In this document: positions 42,601-52,558 of the stretch, in pieces | Numbering within the stretch: position 1 is the first letter of the stretch | Layout: each line of letters begins with the position of its first letter | NCBI GenBank assembly: GCA_002682825.1 | Contig: NOKP01000022.1 | Location: forward strand, 620,001-684,000 | Length of the DNA stretch: 64,000 nt | Source: Neonectria sp. B-13 | Lineage: Eukaryota; Ascomycota; Sordariomycetes; Hypocreales; Nectriaceae | Reading direction: 5' to 3' | The notes under the pieces: model-generated | Database searches by the model: none | What the model was told of the DNA's origin: nothing | Seen by the model: the letters and a program-made list of their open reading frames with translations, nothing else | Made by a program: the position numbers and the translations under genes

Positions 42601-45175
42601 CAACGAGTGCCTATGGGATGCGCCACCCACCTTTACCACCGCGCGCCCTCTCAAATCGCTGTTTGAGACATTATTAGCCCATCAACAAGACGCCAGACTA
42701 GTCATTGAGAGACTATTCCGCGACGTGCTTGAAATCACCGACTGCAGTTGGGACGACATCCTAGTCGAGCTGAGTCACGCAAGTTATGGCGGATATGACC
42801 ATCCGGAGGCAATACCCGAACTTTACGAACGCCTTCACCTCATGGCAGGGCTTACCAAAGAGGATGGTGAAGAAATCAAGTAGGCCGTCTACTACAAACC
42901 AGGACGCCCGTATATGCTGATCCAGGTTGTGACAGGGCGTCGTTCAAAACTAAAACTCTGATTTATGTTGAAGGGAGGTGGCTTAAGCTTGCAGAGTGCT
43001 TGTGGTCCAGTGAGACCAAGATCCAAGGCAAAACCACGTTGGTGGAGGAGTACGAGGATCTGCAAGAATTCTTTGTTGGTTTTCTTGGAGTTGACACTCT
43101 CAACCTGCAGATTGTGTACGACGAGCTCCTACATTTAGGTCGCTCGCCATCTCCGTCAGTGGACCTGGTCAAGCAACAGATACAGTCTCTCAATGGACTT
43201 CTTTCGGATGTCAGCAGTTACCCGAAAGTAAAGCCAGAACCGCTACGAAAAGCGAAAATCTTCCCTGTTAACATTCCAGGTAGCGAAGTCAAACTGTTCA
43301 CAGGAGAAACGAGCTTCACCATTGTGGATAGGGTGGTATTGGGAGAATACTTTGCTGGGCGGGTCAAAACTCTCGACTTTGACCTCAACGAGATCCGCGA
43401 ACTTGCTCCTTTCCTACAATGGCTTGGGCTAGAGACCCGGTATCTGTCATGCTCTGTGAGAGAAATCTCAACTGTTGATCAAACAGACATGAGGCCAGTG
43501 AAACCTTCGGAGGAGAAAATTCGGCCGATTGCTCATTCTCTATGTCGGCAAGTTGACCCTCCCTCCGCGTCTAGCAATCTTCACGAAGAAAGGCTAACCA
43601 CGGAACAGGATTGCCTTCCACTACGACAGTCCAAAGCTGACAAGCACGTCTCTCGAATTTCTGTACGAGACGCTGAGGAATGTTCGAGTTTACGAGACAC
43701 ACGGAATATCTTGTGAAATTCACTTTTCCCAGGACGGCAAAGACTATAGTCAAGTCTCGAGTCGCAATGACTTGCATCTTCGCGAAGAGGGAACGCAGCT
43801 AGAAATATTCGTCCCACGCAAAAAGAAGAGACGACAGTTCTGCTATGCTAGCAAACTTCCCGCTCGTCTGTTTGAGTGGCTGATGACGGACCCAAATACT
43901 CAGATCCCTGCGGGCACCAGTGAGAAGGCTCACCGACTGGTTGCAACCGTGCTCAACGCCAGCAAGTATGTCGTTCCGGAAATCCTCGAGGAGAATGGCA
44001 TCGTGCCTATTGATATCGAGTCTGAGGATCATGAAGAGGAACAAGATGCCACCGATGACAATTCAGAGTCTGAGGCAGAAGAGAGCCTCCGAGGCTCACC
44101 CACAAGAGACAAAGTGGCGGAGCTGGCAACGCCTAATGCAGACATGGCCAGCGAGACTTCATCACCAGCTAATCCTACACCGGTGTCTCCTCCTAGCCAG
44201 ACGATCTCGGAGGAGATTACCTATGTCAGTGCCACAGCCTCAGAAGCTTTATCACACTCTCAGTCCGCACAGCCCATGTCTGTACCGCCGAGGGCCTGGG
44301 GAAATCGCCCATATTCAGAGCCGGACGTCGGATTGTCAACTATCAACGAAGACGTAACGAAATACCGAGACTTGCTCGGTAGAGTCATCTTAGCCGCACG
44401 GGACGCAGATTTTCCCACTCGACCGAATGCCCCATTGGACCTGTCCGCTCTTCTTGGCGCCTTGCCCACGGACTACGAAACGGAGTCGAGTTACGGCCGC
44501 ATCGAAGAATCTATCCGCTTCAGATCCAAGACGCAACTAGAGCGAGACAGAATGGTCGGCGCTGCTGGTGAGCTCTATGTAAGTTCAAATCCAGACTCTG
44601 AATGCACGTGTTTCCAGGTTGTGACTCACAGGAAATTCCAGGTGTTTGAACTGTTGAAGACTCTAGACCCATCAATCCCAGAGTTCTCGATAGAAAATTG
44701 GCAAAGCACCATACGAGACTATGTCAAGGTTCATGCAGAGTACTCTGATATTACTCGATGGCCAGGAAATCGTGAGACGGCTGACATCGTGTACGCCGAC
44801 ACAACTGGTGCTCTTACAATGGTGCTCATCGACTGCGATTATTTGGATGCGTCCTGGGAGAATGCTCGACCGAACTATCTACTCGAAGTCAAGACAACTA
44901 CCGGCCCCTGCAGGACTCCCTTCTTTATGAGCAGGTCGCAGTATCAGCGTGTAAGTCTCTTGAGCTGGTGGTGACATCGGAGTCGTGCTTGGCTAACAGC
45001 AATGAAGATGCGAGCACACCGCGGCAGTCGAGAAACTGTCTACGTTGTCTTGCGTGTGTTTAACGTGGACAAGGCGCATATTGGATTACGGGTGTACGTG
45101 GATCCTGCTGAGAAAGAAGCAAACGGAGAGCTTGTGTTTACTGGGGGGTCTTGGTCTGTCACTCCCGCGGCTTAG
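39653..45175 (+). CDS. Giant GHKL ATPase (sacsin/HSP90-like) fused to NO VEIN/DUF3883 nuclease-like domain
   Basis: A 1709-residue protein from eight exons: 39653-39825, 39877-40738, 40796-42480, 42529-42879, 42936-43547, 43609-44578, 44642-44950 and 45008-45175 (sum 5130 nt). The N-terminus is a Bergerat-fold ATP site: FELLQNADDN (E73, N77, D79-80), IDCNEDGF (106-113) and GYIGEKGIGFKSVF (134-147), the sacsin/NO VEIN form of the N, G1 and G2 boxes. A roughly 1200-residue helical middle follows, then an acidic disordered linker (ESEDHEEEQDATDDNSESEAEE). The C-terminal domain reads VGAAGELY/VFELLKTLDP, ADIVYAD (D1599) and NYLLEVKTTTG (E1633, K1635), the DUF3883 core with PD-(D/E)xK geometry. 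Intron 5 is GC-AG. Plant NO VEIN shares this architecture; biochemical function is poorly known. A DNA- or nucleic-acid-directed ATPase-nuclease is inferred. Confidence 0.88.
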
Positions 45176-45535
45176 GATCATCATGTATAACAAATGGACT
45201 CCTAGCTAGGGTGCCCAAGTATTGAGCCGAAGTCCACAAATGAAGAGATAAACCATCCGTTCGAAGTTATTTCATTTTGCTGTCAGATGCTATCTTGCTG
45301 TGGATGGAGGCAAAATGGCTGTGCATACAAATTCTTGAGACGGGATTCGACATTTGCATCATCATGCTATATGGGGTGCAACGAAGTGCGCCTTGTCACT
45401 CTATTCAAGCCTGAAGGTTTTTATTCTCGTTATACGCCTCCCTGAGTCACGGGAATAGGCAGAGCTCTAGTTCAAAGCACAAAAGATTCTCATATTCCCG
45501 TTATTTTATGAGACTAAGGTATAATAGAACTCTAC
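45176..45535. other. Short intergenic region between convergent genes
   Basis: 360 bp, AT-leaning, shared 3' flanks; no gene. Confidence 0.5.
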
Positions 45536-47165
45536 CTAATGGCCATATGGGAAGGGAACATTGTTAAGCAGCAGCCTGGGGCAATTCTTCGCAATAATGT
45601 TCGCCAAGCATACCTCCGCAATTCCAAAGCATTGGTCCATATCTACCTCGAGCCCATCCATATGATCAAGCTCGCAGATAGGAATATTGAAGGGTAATAT
45701 TTGGTCGACGATGTTGGATGGCGGGTTCGAAGCAAAACCATTGAGATCGCCAATTAAGACGTCAACGCCGCGGTCGATCCAATTACCTGACATGCTTTGC
45801 CTGTGCTCAGAGGTGTCGATAATCAACTTGTGGTTGAGGCTCCATGAATTAAGAGTTTCTGTGTCCCACCCATAGACCGACCAAGGCCCGATTCCATTGG
45901 GGTCAAGCATACGAACCTAGGACGCTGCGTTAGGAAGTGTAATGGTAGGTATTTCAGGTGATTCAATATACTTACAGCCACCCAGTTCCGGTCGTTCTCG
46001 CATGCAAGGGCTACTCTTGTTATCTCGTCATTACCAAAAGGTGCTCCATAGCAAGGATCGATGTTGGTTCCGTAAGCATCGGCCAGTAAACCCTGTGACC
46101 ACTTCACAAGGACAACACCCTGTGTGTTCCAAGCCTCGCTGATAATTCCGGACTGGATCAACCGAATCATGTCTGGCTTGCTGTAGGGTAGCTGAGCCAT
46201 ATCCTGCTCCGCCCAGACACCACTCAATATTGTATTCAACAGCTCCTGGCCAGCAACAAGGTCGCCCTGGGTAGGTGTGTCGCGAAATAGAGCGTTGAAG
46301 TGATTAGACATCGCAGTTTGGGTATTGCTCTTCAGATCACCCAGTCGAGACTCCAGGTCGGCAAAGGTAGTAAACCGAGGGTCAAGAGCGGGATCCTTAA
46401 CAGCAGCAAGAATGCCAACAGCAACGCCAATAACACCCGAAGCAACACCAGCAACGGTACCGAGAACTGGGATAAATGAAGTAGTAGCGCCGATGATGCC
46501 CTGAGCCATGATAAGCCACGACAACGGGCCCAGTGGAGCGGTGGAGCCATCAGGGTCGAGGAAGGTTGTGGCGATTTCGGCCACCTTTAGGGAAGAGGTA
46601 TCAAAGACGTCGGATATAGAGCGATAGTAAAGCTGGGCATAGTTGGCGGCGTTGCGCATAGACCAGAGGCCGAAAGCCCGCTCCTCATTACCCGTACAGG
46701 CGGGAACCTTTATCTCTCCCTCGCTAAGGTCGCAAATACCCTCAATGCTGTAAGGGTTGGTTATTTTAACTCTAAAGAGACAACTGAAGAGACTTACCTG
46801 GTACATGCAGTACCCCAGTTAAACGCGTTGTCCTTTGTTTCGCCGCCGTTGCCATACTGAGCAATGGCACGAGGCACGCCGGAAATGTCAGCAGGCCATG
46901 TACCACCCTCACCAGCATACCATTGGATTCTAAAACGCACATCTTTATTAGCCTAATTGAAGAAGAGGACAAATGCCAATAGGTGAACTTACCGGTGGGT
47001 TAGGAAATCGGCCGTGTCTGAGCCGGTCCAGAGGTCTGTAGTCCAGTCCGCTCCATTACCATCGCAGAACCAACTGGCTCTGCGATTATGAGGGGCAGCC
47101 GTAGCGACGTGGCTCTGCTGAAGCAGTAGCAGACCAGCGTTGGCTATCATCGAGTTGATTCCCAT
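45536..47165 (-). CDS. Secreted hypothetical protein with a Gly/Ala-rich hydrophobic stretch
   Basis: About 485 residues in four exons, starting at 47165. The N-terminus MGINSMIANAGLLLLQQSH followed by VATAAPHNRRA looks like a signal peptide with cleavage after ATA or TAA. Splicing joins TADFLTHR to IQWYAGEGGTWP, NWGTACT to SIEGICDLSEGE, and NDRNWVA to VRMLDPNG. The mature part has scattered cysteines. Its centre holds LSWLIMAQGIIGATTSFIPV and then GTVAGVASGVIGVAVGILAA, about 45 hydrophobic residues rich in Gly and Ala, enough for two membrane passes. A coiled, polar region follows (FADLESRLGDLKSNTQTAMS). I do not recognise the family. A membrane-inserting or pore-type role is one reading of the hairpin; a cell-wall or secreted enzyme role cannot be excluded. 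Confidence 0.7.
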
Positions 47166-49935
47166 GTTGGATACGGCTTAATACGAACAAGATGTGGATA
47201 AAGTCCAGTGCCAAGTATGGCTGTTGTGGGAAGCTGGCTAGAGAGCTGTCTGGAGGGTCCATCGAAGTTATTGAAATGCAATCAGCGCTGCCTCTTAAGT
47301 AGTCGGAACTCTTTACTTGAGGTCAGTCGCATAACAGGGATTTATACAGCTGCCTGAAATTTATTTTGAGATCGTCACCGCAGTCCCCAGGAAGACAAGC
47401 AGTAGAGTATGATGCCACTATATTACCCCAGAACCACAGCGGCAGAAGATGCCAGTGGGCGTTTTACTTAGAACTAAAATGGCTATGGCCCTCGAATCCT
47501 ACAGCGCAACAGGAGCTTTGATTGGCAGAAAGACACTGGAGGATCTGGCAGGGGTATCTCGCTGATGTTGATCAAAAAGGAAGCGCGTAGACTATTATGC
47601 AAACAATCGCGGGGGTGGCGTAGCAACTGCCCGAAGCATGAATCCACTTGTTTCCTGCAGAATCAGCACTCTATGTCTTGATACTTAACCAGAACATCAT
47701 CGTATCAGCGTGAAGAGTTATCCTTCTGGCTATGCGCATGTAGATAGGGAGACCTTCTCCAGGAACATACTACTAAATATCAGATGCTTAAGGAGACGAA
47801 GGTGCTCGGGAAAGCGAAGAGTACCAGCTTTAGATTGTGACCCGAGTATATACCCGTTAGTGCTATGAGATCAACTCTCCTGCAGTGATGGCCTCATCCA
47901 AGGTCGTTTGGGCATCCGGCTCATGGCCTCGTACGATTTTCACATTGCCCATGCCGGCCTAGATCCTGAATAGTCCTGGTAAGGCCAAGCGCGAAGAATC
48001 GAACGAGAGATCGCCGGAGCCTAGCCCTAGCAACCACACTGACCCGGCAAGCTCGGGAACTTTGCTTGAAATGTGACGTGAAGATCCTATAGGAGCTGCG
48101 GCTGACTTCCCACAACCACACCATTTTGGAATTAGCGTCTAAATAGCGGGAAGCTTTATTTGACAAGGCAGATAAATTTATTTAGGGCTATACGAGATTA
48201 TGAAACAACATATGGCAAGTTACTACAATCATACAATATGGAGCGGTTGGACTAGTGGTACAAACAACGCATTCACAAAGGTCCGATCTTAAAGGAAACC
48301 CCAAAAAAAATGGTCCGAGCTGCAGAGTGTAGAGATATAAGTATTTGTTGCAGTAACACGTTAGGGGCAAAGTGTAGTATGTCCGAGGTGCGTCGGAGTA
48401 TTATAGGCCTGCTGTAGTTTTAAGGGGTAGTTACAGGTTATATAGAGGACACTGTGCGACAGAAGCTTACCAGCACAATACAAGTTTCCGATCCAATTGA
48501 GTATGCTCCGAAGACGACGAAAGCTTTGCGGGTTGCCAACTGAATTGCTGTCATGGCAATTCCCAGAGGATTGGCGGTGAATGGCGTCTGGAGGAAGTTG
48601 ATGAGATCCATGCCAGCAACTTGACCATTCCTAGCGTAATCAGCAAGGTAAGCCCAAGCTTGACCCCCCGGGGGGTTTCATACCAAGGAAAGGAGAGATG
48701 CTGGACTGTGCTTGCCGGTCGACTGGCACGAAGTGGCGATCTGGACTCTGAAGAAGGATAGTTAAAAACATGCAAAATAGAGGGTGCTCGCTAGGTAATT
48801 CGTCTTCAAAGCAGTACGAGGTTTGGCAGTCTTCTGGAACGCCTCCGACATGGCAAGCTTTCTGGCGCCGCCAGTGCCGACCAGCAAGCCCAAGATGCCA
48901 AAGGCGCCGACGTCGGCTCCTGGATAACCTGAGAATAGAGAGAACTGCGTTGCCAACCTTGTTTATTACCGCCGCAGGACGTGCGACCTGCACGGTCCTG
49001 TCTACGAGTGGGCTTTATCGCTGCGCTTTTAAATTTGCAGTCAGCTCTTTGTACCATGCGAGCATCGTGGTTTGCAGTGGCGTGATGGAGGCATGGTCGC
49101 TTGGATGACCTCATTCGGGTTCCCGATCTTGGTATCGTTCTTGTCAACTCGCATTGAATAATTTGTTGTGTGGTATACCTCTAACGCACATCGTTGCTAA
49201 CAGGGTCGCAAAATTAGGAGCCCTTCTGGTCGCCACACGTAATCCAGTCCTTCTCGACGCTACATAGCCACTGGCTTGAACTGTTACTTGGGGATCCCAC
49301 GGCCACGACCACGACCAGGCCAGATCCAGGAGAGAGACCTCTGTATTCCACAGTATCACTGCTTGTACTCGATGGACGATGGATCGAGCATATGATGCAC
49401 GGATATTCTCGCATCAATGTTGCTATGAGGTAACTAATAAATCCCATCCCCTTCCACCAGCACCCATGCCTCACAAATTTCGTGTTACCTTCGTTAGAAG
49501 ATGTACTAGAAAGGAAGGATTAGAAACTTAGTGGCGGAGCAGACGCTGCATTTACAATACTGCCTAAGGAGCAAACCTTTCGTTGACATGAGATGGACTC
49601 GGAAGAATTATAACTACGGAAACTTCAAGTCTCACGCACCTCGATTTGTTCAATCAAATTCAACTCATCCTACTAAATTTCATTATGACTTTGGTTGTGG
49701 ACAATCAGGCTTCTAGAGACAAACTCCCGTGTGATCGATGCACAGACTCCCAAAGAGCAACAGGAATCAGCTCTGGTACATGATTCATACTCGTCCAATC
49801 AGAATAAATCAAGCTAAACTTTTGTTCTCTTCCCGCTCGTAGCCGCCGCGAATGTCACAGGCGTCATCGGTTGTCTGTTCTCAGTTGGCTAAACTCCAGC
49901 CACTAGATCCAGCCTAGATATTAGGTTGCATCCAA
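47166..49935. other. 2.8-kb spacer with one possible gene remnant
   Basis: Apart from the exon-like segments on the minus strand at 48438-49157, no gene is visible. AT-rich around 48160-48240. Confidence 0.45.
48438..49157 (-). pseudogene. Exon-like segments of an unrecognised membrane protein, possibly decayed
   Basis: On the minus strand one segment reads YPGADVGAFGILGLLVGTGG then ARKLAMSEAFQKTAKP, bounded upstream by a good acceptor (TCTATTCTCAG). A second, after two plausible introns, reads NGQVAGMDLINFLQTPFTAN, then PLGIAMTAIQLATRKAFVVF and GAYSIGSETCIVL. Both are hydrophobic and gene-like, but the joins require guessed splice sites, and the upstream part (WYKELTANLKAQR) meets a TAA. 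I cannot name the family. It may be a real multi-exon gene missed by simple reading or a relic. Confidence 0.3.
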
Positions 49936-51154
49936 CTATAGGTCCAACATCTCATATATGGACTTAACCTCCGGGACCTTCCCCTCAAGCTCTTCTCTCG
50001 TCTCCTGCCAGACACGCTGCTGGGCTTTGCGGCCGCTCGCTCTCTCCATGAAAGGCGGATACCTACGATGCAGTCGTTAGTATTGAGGACTCCTCTTCGC
50101 TCGTGGGACTTACGGTGCAGTATCAAAGTCTTGCATGATCTTGCCATGCCCCTCCTCGGAAACCGAAACTCCATTGACCAGCGCAGTAGCACAGATTTCC
50201 GGCTCCCTCGCTCCAAAGTTCATGATCAACCTCGGAATCAATTTCGCTTGGTTTGGGTTTGTGAGCGGTGTCCACGCCGAACCAGGATCAGCGCTGTTGA
50301 TTGTCACTTTGGGGACGCCCTTCTCCTGAGCTGCGGTGGCCGAAACTCGGGCAGCGAGCTCACGGGCGAAGTAGAGAAGTAGGCCCTTGGAACGACCGTA
50401 CTGGTGGGCTTGCTCCATGCCTTCCTTGTTGTTGCTGAGCTTCTTGAGATAAGAGCCAGTCTTTGGTACGGACATGGTGAAGGAGGAGGGATAGATGCCA
50501 AAGGTGGTGACAAATGTCAGAACAGGAGGGGATGGGTTGGTTGGGGAGGATTTGAGCAGCGGCAAGAGTAGGAGTGAGATGAGCGCGCCGGACAGGAAGT
50601 TGACTTGTATCGCTGTTGTGTTGCAGGTAATGATTAGAACCAATTGGTGTTTCTTGCGCCAAGATGGGAGACTTACAAGTTTCCCAGCCCTCAGGTGACT
50701 CGCGGCGATGGAAGGCGAGGATCCCGGCAGTCATCAAGACATGGTCAAGGTTCTTCAGCTCGCGTGCCTTCTTTCCAAGCTCCTGGCATCCCGCAAAGGA
50801 CATGAGGTCGGCTTGCCAAACCAGAATGGTGGGCTTAGGCTTGCCCGCATCACTCAGCTCCGTCTCGATTTGCTGCTTGACGTCTCCGCAATCCTTGACG
50901 TCGACCAGAACAAGAGTGTCGACATTGCGGTGGGCAAAGAGTTTGGCAGCCCTCGAGCCGAATGCGCCATTTGCCCCAGTGATGAGCACAGTCCTGCCCT
51001 CGTACGATTCAGCGCGTACGGTAGGTTTGCCGTGACGCTGTTGGTACAGGCTCCGCCAAGGGAAATATTCCGCCAAGAACAAAGGAATTCCATACGTCAA
51101 GCCAACAACAAAGATGGCAATGGCGCCAGCAACATACAGGCCTGAGTTAGCCAT
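49936..51154 (-). CDS. Short-chain dehydrogenase with N-terminal membrane anchor
   Basis: A 367-residue SDR from exons 50677-51154, 50114-50612 and 49936-50062 (sum 1104 nt). Residues 6-28 form a hydrophobic anchor (LYVAGAIAIFVVGLTYGIPL), suggesting an ER-membrane enzyme. The cofactor motif is TGANGAFG (59-66), followed by VLVDVKD, where an acidic residue after strand 2 favours NAD(H). MTAGILAFHR replaces the usual NNAG, and the active-site pair lies at Y231-G-R-S-K235. Splicing gives WET/SIQVNFLSG and DTAP/YPPFMERA in frame. Retinol-, steroid- or lipid-type substrates are common for membrane SDRs; the actual substrate is unknown. No neighbours suggest a pathway. Confidence 0.85.
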
Positions 51155-51499
51155 CGTGAGGAAATATTTTGATGTTCGATGATGCGTATTGCCGGGTCGA
51201 AGATGGCGGTGAGGCATATAGATGTCGGATCGGAAAATAAATCAGCCCATGTCCCTTGCCTACTTAGTCACGTGTGTTTTGTCACATCTGAGACAGTTTT
51301 GCTCAATGTTGACTTGTTTTACATTAAAAAAATGACCTTGAAGTTCATTATTATCTTGTATAGCTAGCTGTGTGTGTCATATACGATGTGCAGGGGATGA
51401 AGGATCAGAGATAGGTGCTGGGTCGAGGCAGTGTGATAAGTAGTGCTGACGCTATAATGTCAGGGCTCGAATCTGTACCACCAATTTTCAACAGACCAA
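51155..51499. other. Short spacer
   Basis: Promoter side of the membrane-anchored SDR; AT-rich at 51310-51370. No gene. Confidence 0.4.
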
Positions 51500-52190
51500 T
51501 CATGGTCTGCAAATCACGTTCTCGACAGCCCAGTTCAAACCACCACATCTCTTTGATGGCGACTGTTCATCTTTGTCTCTGTCGTCTTCCGCGAGTAGCG
51601 CTACCGGGCTGGGGGTTTTGTTGTAGATCTGTTTCAAAAGAAATTCTGCTCCAACACGAATATCAAACTGGGGAACTGGGACGTTGACGACCCCTGGAAA
51701 GAAGATTTCGCATCGGGAGGTCATCAAATTGCAACCTTGCTTGATTGCTGCCAGTTTTCGTAGGCTTCGACATTCTCGACGTTGTCAAATACTAGGAGCC
51801 AGGGCAAATCTGTCCACTAAAGTGCGTAGATGTTCCTCATTGTCTCTCTTTCAAGAACTTACGAGAGGTTCCCAGCCATCTCAAAAATCGGATGCGGTTC
51901 TGCTCGCTGTCACCCTCCAGCGTAAAACCAGGTAGTTTCACGTCGCGAGCGATTCGGGTGAAACTACTATTGATGTCAAGCGACGTCTCGCTATCGATGC
52001 ACAGGACGATCGGTAACCCATCCACTTGTTTTGTCCAACCGTATGCCAGAGCGACTTGAGTCTTACCTATACCGGATGTTCCCCACCGGGTCACTCGAGA
52101 CTGCCCGGATTGTTGCGTGATATGTGTCAAGAACTCGTCAAGATCATCTAGTATTTCGCGGCGGCCGAGGCCTCAATTCTGAGACAGAAC
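51500..52190 (-). pseudogene. NB-ARC NTPase fragment
   Basis: Reading from about 52175 gives GLGRREILDDLDEFLTHI, then WGTSGIGKTQVALAYGWTKQ (Walker A), CIDSETSLDINSSFTRIARD and RIRFLRWLGTS. Beyond a probable intron but out of frame comes LPWLLVFDNVENVEAY (Walker B), then a stop, and in a third frame MTSRCEIFFPG and GAEFLLKQIYNKTPSPVA. This order matches NB-ARC/TPR proteins of filamentous fungi. The effector domain upstream and the TPR array downstream are both absent and the frame changes at least twice, so it is a truncated, dead copy. Confidence 0.75.
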
Positions 52191-52558
52191 CTAAGACAAC
52201 ACTGTCATCTACAATGGTTTAGTGGTAACAATATTGGCCACTATTAATCAGGCTGGTACAATTGCGACGGGCTGCATAAACGAGGTACAACCGCAAGGTC
52301 TTAGCCAATTATGTCGATGGCTTGAGAGATGCCCGCGATTTTAATTAGCCAGATAGCGCTATCCTCGATCTGGCAAAAATGTCCAGATCTCGTCCTCGGC
52401 GCCAAGCCTCTTATCTCTCGTTATCATCTCGCTGTGAGACGGCTGTGGGCAATGGCTCTCGATACATAGGAGCAGGTTTCCGCTGTGGGTGCCAGGCTGA
52501 TCTGTCATGTGGAATTATTTGCTTGGGACGCACTTGGATTGAAGCCATCACCATCGCC
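52191..52558 (+). promoter_or_regulatory. Promoter of the ammonium transporter with GATA sites
   Basis: GATAGCGCTATC at 52352-52363 is a perfect 12-bp palindrome giving AGATAG facing a second GATA core. Two more reverse-strand sites follow, AGATAA (52411-52416) and TGATAA (52421-52426). These match HGATAR, the AreA/Nit2 nitrogen-regulator consensus, and lie 130-210 bp before the chosen start codon. Confidence 0.5.

Noticed and set aside
48240..48300. A-box-like words (GGTTGGACTAGTGG, and similar at 52205)
   Set aside because: No B box or cloverleaf partner; chance similarity.
52379..52558. Upstream extension of the ammonium transporter by 60 residues
   Set aside because: Cys/Arg-rich with no family similarity, and it overlaps the GATA-box promoter.
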